Positions 52,609-59,421 of a DNA stretch of 64,000 nt are shown here, piece by piece. Positions within the stretch are counted from its first letter, which is position 1, and each line of letters opens with the position of its first letter. This stretch comes from Bacteroidota bacterium (lineage in GTDB: Bacteria > Bacteroidota > Bacteroidia > Flavobacteriales > Flavobacteriaceae). Location of the stretch: positions 62,001-126,000 of the forward strand of contig JAEWHE010000050.1 of assembly GCA_023387965.1 (NCBI GenBank). Direction: 5' to 3'. The translations under genes were made by a program, and so were the position numbers. The notes under the pieces are model-generated. The model searched no databases. It worked only from the letters and a program-made list of their open reading frames with translations, and was not told where the DNA came from.

Positions 52609-52694
52609 TAAGCACAAAAATTTACCGCAAGTTATCACTAATCTAAATTTTTTCTACCTTTATTCGTCATAAATTAAACCTAAAAAATGTGTTT

Positions 52695-52825
52695 TTTTGG
52701 GAGCCAAACATAAGGCATTTTTATCCCGAAGCTTCGGGACATTTTCCCGCTTTCGCCTTTATCCACGCAAAAAAAATATTGCGTTCAGGCGTGGGATATC
52801 GGCTTAATCGGGGTTATTGAAACAC
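52695..52825 (+). repeat. Dispersed intergenic element, copy G
   Basis: The arms TTTTCCCGCTTTCGCCTTT and GATATCGGCTTAATCGGGGT flank the core ATCCACGC..GCGTTCAGGCGTGGGAT. Left of it lies the palindrome TCCCGAAGCTTCGGGA. It fills the divergent spacer between the hydrolase and the YdeI-type gene. Confidence 0.78.
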
Positions 52826-52862
52826 TTTAGGAATTTTTTAAACACCGTAACCAAACCGCTAA

Positions 52863-53432
52863 ATGGAACCAATTTTTTTTCAAAATCAATTTGAACTTCG
52901 AGAATGGCTTCAAAAAAACCACGAAACCGAAACCCAACTCATCATCGGACTTTATAAAAAAGGAACCGAAAAAGAAAATATCAGTTGGTCACAAGTGGTA
53001 GATCAGGCACTTTGCTTCGGATGGATTGATGGCGTTGGAAAAAAAATCGACGACGAACGCTGGCAAATTCGGATTACGCCAAGAAAGCCTAACAGTATTT
53101 GGAGCAAAGTTAACATTGCCAAAATAAAAGTATTGACCGAAAATAACCTGATGCATCCAAAAGGCATTCAGGCATTTGCCATCAGAAAAGAAGAAAAATC
53201 CGGAATTTACAGTTTTGAAAATGAACAGCAGGAACTTTCACCAGAATTTCAAAAAAGATTTTTGGAAAATAAAAAAGCTTGGGATTTTTTTCAGTCGCAA
53301 CCTCCAGGATACAAGAAAAATGCTTTGCATCACGTAATGACTGCTAAACAACGAATTACACGTGAAAAACGTTTCGTGGAATTACTAAATGATAGCGAAA
53401 ATCAACTTCGTATTAAAATATTTAGAAGATAA
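52863..53432 (+). CDS. YdeI/OmpD-associated family protein
   Basis: The 189-residue protein begins with REWLQKNHETETQLIIGLYK, and has SWSQVVDQALCFGWIDGVG, ITPRKPNSIWSKVNIAKI and a C-terminal YKKNALHHVMTAKQRITREKR block, all diagnostic of the YdeI/OmpD-associated (bacteriocin-protection) family. It is cytoplasmic. Members have been linked to peptide resistance, but the mechanism is not known. It is a single gene after repeat copy G. Confidence 0.88.
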   Translation: MEPIFFQNQFELREWLQKNHETETQLIIGLYKKGTEKENISWSQVVDQALCFGWIDGVGKKIDDERWQIRITPRKPNSIWSKVNIAKIKVLTENNLMHPKGIQAFAIRKEEKSGIYSFENEQQELSPEFQKRFLENKKAWDFFQSQPPGYKKNALHHVMTAKQRITREKRFVELLNDSENQLRIKIFRR

Positions 53433-53546
53433 ACCATTAAAATTTTTGATTAAAATTCAGTTCTGCAAAGCATTTAGAGAAAAATAATTTATTTAGAAAA
53501 CCTGTGGCTCGGAAAGCTATAAAAGTAAAACTTCGGAAAAAAAACC

Positions 53547-54077
53547 ATGAACGAACATCTTATATTATTACGAGGCATTAACGTTTCGGGCAAAAACATT
53601 ATTAAAATGGAACGTTTGCGCGAAGTCTTAAGTCAAAATGGATTTGAAAATGTAAAAACCTACATTCAAAGCGGGAATATTTTGCTGGAAAGCGAAGACA
53701 AAAATTCGGAAAAAGTGGCGCGTGAAATCGAAAACTTGATTGAAACACATTTTGAACTACACGTTTCTGCCATTGCGGTAAGCAAAAAAATATTGAAAAA
53801 AGTGCTGGAAGAAAATCCTTTTCTCAATCAAAATTCGGACTTAAAAAAGTTGTACGTGGTTTTTTTATCCGCAATTCCTTTGGAAGAAAGTAAAATGAAA
53901 TTATTGAAAACCAATCTTGAACCTGACGAATTTAAAATTTCTGGAAAAATTGTTTACCTCAAATACCACGATACCGCCGGAAACTCGAAACTTTCCAATA
54001 AATTAATCGAAAACAAACTGAAAGTAAACGCCACAATGCGAAACTGGAATACCATTCAGAAATTGCTGGAATTGTAA
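53547..54077 (+). CDS. DUF1697 domain protein
   Basis: The 176-residue protein starts LILLRGINVSGKNIIKMERL and continues with NVKTYIQSGNILLES, the hallmark of DUF1697, and ends with NSKLSNKLIENKLKVNATMRNWNTI. It is soluble. No function is established. Its stop is adjacent to that of the convergent PLDc_N-like gene. Confidence 0.9.
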   Translation: MNEHLILLRGINVSGKNIIKMERLREVLSQNGFENVKTYIQSGNILLESEDKNSEKVAREIENLIETHFELHVSAIAVSKKILKKVLEENPFLNQNSDLKKLYVVFLSAIPLEESKMKLLKTNLEPDEFKISGKIVYLKYHDTAGNSKLSNKLIENKLKVNATMRNWNTIQKLLEL

Positions 54078-54305
54078 TTAAATTCTGCGGAAATTTTGTC
54101 GTTTGGTTTCGGCTTCACTCCATAAATAAATAATCGAACCGATGATTGGAACTACTACTATTAGCAATAAGTATAATAATTTTACAGCAAGTGAATTACT
54201 GCTTTTAGCCAATTTGAATAAAGCGAAAAAAATAAAACCGATATAAGCTACAATTAGCGTAAAAAATAATAAAGAAGCGGTATTTTCTGGGATGGTAAAA
54301 CTCAT
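54078..54305 (-). CDS. Small PLDc_N-like membrane protein
   Basis: The 75-residue protein has two helices (about 10-31 and 43-62) with the end VVPIIGSIIYLWSEAETKRQ, close to the phospholipase D/nuclease N-terminal (PLDc_N) family motif. It has no catalytic HKD domain. Such small membrane proteins are of unknown function and are common in Bacteroidota. Confidence 0.78.
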   Translation of the reverse strand: MSFTIPENTASLLFFTLIVAYIGFIFFALFKLAKSSNSLAVKLLYLLLIVVVPIIGSIIYLWSEAETKRQNFRRI

Positions 54306-54426
54306 TGTCGGCGAATTGATTTTTACAAATATAAAAAAAATGTTTGTTAAAGTTAATGCAAATTGAATTTGGTTTCCAGCCAGTTTTTGTAATTTTAGGT
54401 TTCACCAATCAACCAAAAAGATTATT

Positions 54427-54843
54427 ATGAAAAGAAACGCAACAGCAGTCTGGGAAGGCTCATTGAAAGAAGGAAACGGAAAAATTTCAACGCAAAGTAA
54501 TGTGTTGAGCAACACTCAATATTCATTCAAAACAAGATTTGAACAAGGCAACGGCACCAATCCTGAAGAATTAATTGCAGCGGCTCACGCAGGTTGTTTT
54601 ACGATGCAATTAACGGCTTATATTAACGAAGCAGGTTTTAGAGTGGCTTCAATTGAAACCAAATGTGATATTGATTTTCAAGACGGAAGCGTTGTAAGCT
54701 CGCACTTAAACGTTATTGCACGTGTTGACGAAATTTCTACAGAAAAATTTCAAGAATTGGTTAAAAAAGCTGAGACCAATTGCCCAATTTCAAGATTACT
54801 CAATACCGAAATTTCATCTAACGCTACTTTAGTTTTAGCTTAA
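54427..54843 (+). CDS. OsmC family peroxiredoxin-like protein
   Basis: The 138-residue protein is an OsmC-type hydroperoxidase: ATAVWEGSLKEGNGKISTQS, PEELIAAAHAGCFTMQLTAY with the peroxidatic cysteine near residue 57 and the second cysteine in AETNCPISRLLNTEI. It reduces organic hydroperoxides with lipoyl or similar dithiols. It is monocistronic, with a weak hairpin at 54866-54905 after it. Confidence 0.93.
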   Translation: MKRNATAVWEGSLKEGNGKISTQSNVLSNTQYSFKTRFEQGNGTNPEELIAAAHAGCFTMQLTAYINEAGFRVASIETKCDIDFQDGSVVSSHLNVIARVDEISTEKFQELVKKAETNCPISRLLNTEISSNATLVLA

Positions 54844-54865
54844 AATTTTTGTACCAAAATAAGAG

Positions 54866-54905
54866 TCCCATTTTCGCATCCGGAGAGCCGGTTGAGGAAA
54901 TGGGA
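54866..54905 (+). terminator. Hairpin after osmC-like gene
   Basis: TCCCATTT pairs with AAATGGGA around a 24-base loop that holds a small CCGG..CCGG stem. It is followed only by a short T-rich stretch, so termination is plausible but not certain. Confidence 0.5.
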
Positions 54906-54934
54906 TTTACGTTTTTGGCAAATTACGATAACGA

Positions 54935-54965
54935 TTGATTTTGCCGTTTGCTTTGCCTATCTTTG
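54935..54965 (+). promoter_or_regulatory. Promoter of rocD
   Basis: TTG at 54935-54937 and TATCTTTG at 54958-54965 are 20 bp apart, matching the Bacteroidota promoter form. Transcription would begin near 54972, leaving a leader of about 58 bases. Confidence 0.6.
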
Positions 54966-55028
54966 CCAAAACGGATGATTTCTCTCCGCAAGAAGGAATA
55001 AATTTTAAAGAATAAAATTTAGTTTTTT

Positions 55029-56270
55029 ATGTCAGTTATCGAAAAAAATTCCGCAGCACAAGCCATTGCACTCGAAGAAAAATATGGAGCCCACAATTAT
55101 CATCCACTTCCAGTGGTTTTAAGCAAGGGCGAAGGCGTTTTTGTTTGGGACACAGAAGGAAAAAAATACTACGATTTTTTATCGGCTTATTCTGCTGTAA
55201 ATCAAGGACATTGTCATCCGAAAATTGTCAACGCAATGATGGAGCAGGCTAAAACGTTGACCTTAACTTCCAGAGCTTTTTACAATGATAAATTAGGCGT
55301 TTACGAAAAATTTGTAACCGAATATTTTGGGTTTGACAAAGTTTTGCCAATGAACACTGGAGCTGAAGCGGTGGAGACTGCAATTAAAATTTGCCGTAAA
55401 TACGCTTACGAAAAAAATAATATTCCGGAAAACGAAGCTAAAATAATTGTTTGTGAAAATAATTTCCACGGAAGAACTACTACGATTATTTCGTTTTCAA
55501 ATGATGAAAATGCCCGTAAAAACTTCGGACCTTATACGGCAGGATTTATCAAAATCGCTTATGATGATTTGAACGCTTTAGAAGAAGTGTTACAAAACGA
55601 AAAAAATATTGCCGGATTTTTGGTTGAACCTATTCAGGGTGAAGCCGGAGTTTATGTGCCATCAGAAGGATTTTTGGCGAAAGCCAAATCACTTTGTGAC
55701 AAACACAACGTACTTTTTATTGCTGATGAAGTGCAAACCGGAATTGCCAGAACCGGAAAATTATTGGCGGTTCACCACGAAAATGTGCAACCCGATGTTT
55801 TAATTTTAGGAAAAGCACTTTCGGGAGGAGCTTATCCAGTTTCGGCGGTATTGGCAAATGATGAAATTATGAACGTGATCAAGCCGGGACAACATGGATC
55901 GACTTTTGGCGGAAATCCAGTTGCTGCTGCGGTTGCCATCGCTGCTCTGGAAGTTGTTCAGGAAGAAAAACTAGCCGAAAACGCTGAATATTTAGGAAAT
56001 ATTTTCAGAGAAAAAATTGACGAATATATTAAAACCAGCAACGTTGCAACTTTAGTTAGAGGTAAAGGTTTGCTTAACGCGATTGTGATTAACGACACGG
56101 AAGAAAGCGACACTGCTTGGAATATCTGTATGAAATTGTCCGAAAACGGCTTGCTTGCCAAACCTACACATGGAAATATTATTCGTTTTGCGCCACCGTT
56201 GGTGATGACGGAAGAGCAATTGTTGGAATGCGTTTCGATTATTATCAAAACGTTTAAGGAGTTTGAATAG
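55029..56270 (+). CDS. rocD: Ornithine--oxo-acid transaminase
   Basis: The 413-residue class III PLP aminotransferase starts KYGAHNYHPLPVVLSKGEG, has MNTGAEAVETAIKICRKYAY and ENNFHGRTTTIISFS, the aspartate in LFIADEVQTGIARTG and the PLP lysine in LILGKALSGGAYPVSAV. These fit RocD rather than acetylornithine or GABA enzymes. It converts ornithine and 2-oxoglutarate to glutamate semialdehyde and glutamate, linking arginine breakdown to proline. It has its own promoter and terminator. Confidence 0.95.
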   Translation: MSVIEKNSAAQAIALEEKYGAHNYHPLPVVLSKGEGVFVWDTEGKKYYDFLSAYSAVNQGHCHPKIVNAMMEQAKTLTLTSRAFYNDKLGVYEKFVTEYFGFDKVLPMNTGAEAVETAIKICRKYAYEKNNIPENEAKIIVCENNFHGRTTTIISFSNDENARKNFGPYTAGFIKIAYDDLNALEEVLQNEKNIAGFLVEPIQGEAGVYVPSEGFLAKAKSLCDKHNVLFIADEVQTGIARTGKLLAVHHENVQPDVLILGKALSGGAYPVSAVLANDEIMNVIKPGQHGSTFGGNPVAAAVAIAALEVVQEEKLAENAEYLGNIFREKIDEYIKTSNVATLVRGKGLLNAIVINDTEESDTAWNICMKLSENGLLAKPTHGNIIRFAPPLVMTEEQLLECVSIIIKTFKEFE

Positions 56271-56288
56271 AAATAGAAGTGAGATAAC

Positions 56289-56322
56289 AAAAAAGCCAGC
56301 ATTTTCGCTGGCTTTTTTTATT
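56289..56322 (+). terminator. Rho-independent terminator of rocD
   Basis: A 10-bp stem AAAAGCCAGC/GCTGGCTTTT with a six-base loop is flanked by A- and T-runs; it may also act for the convergent lipoprotein gene. Confidence 0.88.
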
Positions 56323-57499
56323 GTCGTCTAATTTTATTTCGGCTAATAATCTGCTTTAGTTTCAGTTTTAAATCTTCGCCGGTATCAAAAACCATTTGTT
56401 CATTGCTTGGAAACGGAACAACGCGGTTGTTGAAGTATTGAAAATACGATTCGTCTGCGGCACGTTTGTCGCCTTTGTAATTAGAATAAATATTTTCGAA
56501 AACAAATTCGCTTGTAAGCGGAAAACTCGATAAAAGCTGATTGTTTCCGTAATCTACGTAATCCACTTTGGCGGTTACTTGAACAGCTTTAAATTGCGTA
56601 AACTCGTAAATATCGATTCTTACGTTTTTCATATTGTCCACTTTTATCGCATTGCCCAAACTATCTTTTACAATATTTCCGTTGTGGTCAAGTAGGTTTT
56701 TCACGCCGTCTTTAATTTGTTTTTCTTTTACAAATTGCTTTTCGCGAATTTGCTCTGGCGAAATATTTATTTGGCGGAAATTGACAATTACACCATAATC
56801 GTAATTTCGATTGCGTTGTTTGCTGGAATGATAAACCGTCCACTGATCATTTAAACCTAAAGTGCTGAAATCCAATAAGTCGTTTTGTAAATCTCTCGGA
56901 ATCATCATGTTGGTCTCGTTTTTGAGCAAAACTTCAACGTAATCAGTACCTTTTTCCAAAGCTTGGTTCATTAAATTCCGAACATCTTTGTAATTAGGAT
57001 TGATTTGATTGAGGTAGGACAAATCGTCAAAGGCACGACGAATCACCATTTTGTCATTGGTCATCAAAAGCGCTTTAGCATTATCGTATAAATATTTCGA
57101 CAATGATTCTTTGCTCTTAATAATTTCGTTTGAATAATCTTCAAAAGGAAAAATGGCGTTTCGGTTTTCTTTCATCAAAAACAACGGCAACAACGGTCTT
57201 ATCTTTTCCTGACGGTTTTGCAAATTAAGATACGTATTAAAAATAGTTTCAAAATTCCTCGGATTGGCTTCTTTTTTCATAAAAGCAACCTCGCGCAAAT
57301 CACGTTCTTTGGCCTTTGCAAATGCTTCTTCTAACAAATAAACATATTCTTGCTTGCCTTTTGCATTTTTGTTAGAACGTAAATTATTCACGGCTTTGTC
57401 AATTGCGGCATCGTAATCACCACTATTGACAAGGTTTGTGGTTTTTTTTACACCACAACTCATCACAAACAATACTAAAAGAAGAGTAATTTTTTTCAT
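56318..57499 (-). CDS. Lipoprotein of unknown function
   Basis: The start at 57499 (MKKITLLLVLFVMSCGVKKT) gives a lipoprotein signal with the lipobox cysteine near residue 15; the open frame to 57607 is not used. The 393-residue protein has an N-terminal helical, TPR-like region (SGDYDAAIDKAVNNLRSNKN, then FAKAKERDLREVAFM) and a beta-rich second half (YDYGVIVNFRQINISPEQI, FTQFKAVQVTAKVDYVDYG). I recognise this as a common flavobacterial protein but no function is known. Confidence 0.78.
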   Translation of the reverse strand: MKKITLLLVLFVMSCGVKKTTNLVNSGDYDAAIDKAVNNLRSNKNAKGKQEYVYLLEEAFAKAKERDLREVAFMKKEANPRNFETIFNTYLNLQNRQEKIRPLLPLFLMKENRNAIFPFEDYSNEIIKSKESLSKYLYDNAKALLMTNDKMVIRRAFDDLSYLNQINPNYKDVRNLMNQALEKGTDYVEVLLKNETNMMIPRDLQNDLLDFSTLGLNDQWTVYHSSKQRNRNYDYGVIVNFRQINISPEQIREKQFVKEKQIKDGVKNLLDHNGNIVKDSLGNAIKVDNMKNVRIDIYEFTQFKAVQVTAKVDYVDYGNNQLLSSFPLTSEFVFENIYSNYKGDKRAADESYFQYFNNRVVPFPSNEQMVFDTGEDLKLKLKQIISRNKIRRQ

Positions 57500-57674
57500 A
57501 ATTTTTTCAAATTTCGGCGCAAATATAGATTTTTTATGATTGGCTTTTCGAAAATTAAAGAAAATACACTTGCGGCTGTTGCACATTTGCTGGAAATCAA
57601 AAAACATTCCAAAGATTTTCAGGCAGACTTTTCAGAAATTTCTCGCAACTTTGTATTTTAAAAATTTATCAAAA

Positions 57675-58403
57675 ATGACTCATACTTATCATATATCTGG
57701 CATGACTTGCGAAGCATGTGAAGCCAAAATTTTATATTTATTCAAACAAATTCCTGAAGTGCAAAATGTTTCGGTTGATCTTAAAAGCGGAAATGTTTCG
57801 GTTGACATGGAAAAACATATTCCAACTGCAACGTTTCAGGAAGTTTTAGCGCCTTATTCTAAATATCAATTATCGGAACCGAAAAATAATTCTATGGTTC
57901 TTAATAATGATGATTCACAAAAATCATGGCTCGAAACTTACAAACCTATTGTTTTGATATTTAGTTACATAAGCGTTGTTTCTTTAATCATTGCTTTCAA
58001 TAATTCAGAGTTCAATTGGATGTTGTTCATGCGAAGTTTTATGGCTGGATTTTTTCTTACCTTTTCGTTTTTCAAAATGCTTAATCTCAAAGCTTTCGCC
58101 GATAGTTATGCGATGTATGATGTGGTTGCGCAAAAAATTCCGGTTTGGGGTTACATTTACGCTTTTCTGGAACTAATTTTAGGAATTGCTTTTGCCGTAA
58201 ATTTCAATCCGTTCGTAACCAATTTAGTGACATTGATTGTGATGACGGTTAGCATTATTGGCGTTTTACAATCGGTTTTAAACAAAAGAAAAATTCAATG
58301 TGCCTGTTTGGGAGCCGTTTTTAATTTGCCCATGAGTACCGTGACCATCATCGAAGATGCCTTGATGATTTTGATGAGTTTGGCAATGTTACTGATGCTT
58401 TAA
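57675..58403 (+). CDS. Heavy-metal-associated domain fused to MauE/DoxX-like membrane domain
   Basis: The ATG at 57675 (MTHTYHISGMTCEACEAKIL) is the natural start; the frame open to 57540 is not family-like. Residues 1-70 form an HMA domain with the metal-binding GMTCEAC motif. After a linker come four membrane helices with a SFMAGFFLTFSFFKMLNL segment, resembling MauE/DoxX-type redox-associated membrane proteins, and CACLG in the last loop. It may handle copper or another soft metal, or carry thiols across the membrane. It diverges from the lipoprotein gene. Confidence 0.83.
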   Translation: MTHTYHISGMTCEACEAKILYLFKQIPEVQNVSVDLKSGNVSVDMEKHIPTATFQEVLAPYSKYQLSEPKNNSMVLNNDDSQKSWLETYKPIVLIFSYISVVSLIIAFNNSEFNWMLFMRSFMAGFFLTFSFFKMLNLKAFADSYAMYDVVAQKIPVWGYIYAFLELILGIAFAVNFNPFVTNLVTLIVMTVSIIGVLQSVLNKRKIQCACLGAVFNLPMSTVTIIEDALMILMSLAMLLML

Positions 58404-58473
58404 TCGTTGTTTTTGGCAAAGAAATTCTTCTTGAGATTTTTAAATATTCGCCATTAATCAAAATTAATTTGCT

Positions 58474-58481
58474 TATTTTTG
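58474..58481 (+). promoter_or_regulatory. Putative -7 element TATTTTTG of tpx
   Basis: TATTTTTG fits TAnnTTTG and lies 21 bases before the ATG at 58503; no clear -33 TTG at normal spacing. Confidence 0.35.
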
Positions 58482-58502
58482 AGCCTTAAAACATCAATAA
58501 AA

Positions 58503-59000
58503 ATGGCAGAAATAACATTAGGAGGAAACCCAGTTCACACAAACGGAGAATTACCAAAAGTAGGTTCGAAAGCACCAGATTTTAAATTGGTAAACAAAGA
58601 TTTAGCAGAAGTTTCATTATCAAATTTTTCAGGAAAAAAACTGGTTTTGAATATTTTTCCAAGTGTTGATACGCCAACTTGTGCAGCATCTGTAAGAAAT
58701 TTCAACAAACAAGCAAGTGAATTGCAAAACACAACCGTTTTATGTATTTCACGTGATTTACCTTTTGCACAAAAAAGATTTTGTGGAGCTGAAGGATTAG
58801 AAAACGTGGTAAATCTTTCTGATTTTAAAGACGGAAATTTCGGGAAGTCTTACGGTTTGGAAATTGCAGATAGCGCTTTGGCCGGCTTGCATTCGAGAGC
58901 TGTTGTGGTTTTAGACGAAACCGGAACCGTGCTTTACAACGAACAAGTTTCGGAGATTGCAAACGAGCCGGATTATAAAAGTGCTTTGGAGGTATTGTAA
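58503..59000 (+). CDS. tpx: Thiol peroxidase (atypical 2-Cys peroxiredoxin)
   Basis: The ATG at 58503 (MAEITLGGNPVHTNGELP) is the typical Tpx start. The 165-residue protein has the peroxidatic cysteine in VDTPTCAASVRNFN near residue 60 and the resolving cysteine in DLPFAQKRFCGAEGL near residue 94, with arginine in the later ADSALAGLHSRAVVVLD. It reduces lipid and organic peroxides with thioredoxin. The dgkA gene follows 10 bp later, so both are likely in one unit. Confidence 0.95.
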   Translation: MAEITLGGNPVHTNGELPKVGSKAPDFKLVNKDLAEVSLSNFSGKKLVLNIFPSVDTPTCAASVRNFNKQASELQNTTVLCISRDLPFAQKRFCGAEGLENVVNLSDFKDGNFGKSYGLEIADSALAGLHSRAVVVLDETGTVLYNEQVSEIANEPDYKSALEVL

Positions 59001-59010
59001 TTTTTTTTAA

Positions 59011-59376
59011 ATGAAAACCAACGATTCGTTCATCACCGGAAGATTGAAAAGTGTGAAATATGCTTTGGCTGGCGCAATAAAATTAGTCACCACCGAACAT
59101 AGTATCATGGTGCAATTTTCAATTGGTGTTTTAATGACAATTGCTGGTTTTTATTTTCAAATTTCTACAACCGAATGGCTTTTTCAAACGCTTGCCATTG
59201 GGCTGGTTTTGAGCATTGAAGGACTTAATACAGCCGTGGAAAAAATAGCCGATTTTATTCATCCTGATTATCACAATAAAATTGGTTTTATAAAAGACAT
59301 TGCCGCAGGAGCTGTGTTTTTTGCAGCAATTTCGGCAATCATTATCGGATTGATTATCTACCTGCCAAAAATTTAA
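59011..59376 (+). CDS. dgkA: Diacylglycerol kinase family protein
   Basis: The 121-residue protein has three membrane helices and the DgkA/undecaprenol kinase layout: GRLKSVKYALAGAIKLVTTEHS at the start, IGLVLSIEGLNTAVEKIADF with the catalytic glutamate near residue 70, and HNKIGFIKDIAAGAVFFAA. It phosphorylates diacylglycerol or undecaprenol in the inner membrane for lipid recycling. It follows tpx closely. Substrate choice cannot be read from the sequence. Confidence 0.93.
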   Translation: MKTNDSFITGRLKSVKYALAGAIKLVTTEHSIMVQFSIGVLMTIAGFYFQISTTEWLFQTLAIGLVLSIEGLNTAVEKIADFIHPDYHNKIGFIKDIAAGAVFFAAISAIIIGLIIYLPKI

Positions 59377-59421
59377 AATAGAAAAAAGAACCATTATTTT
59401 TACGCATTAATTTCGGTATAA

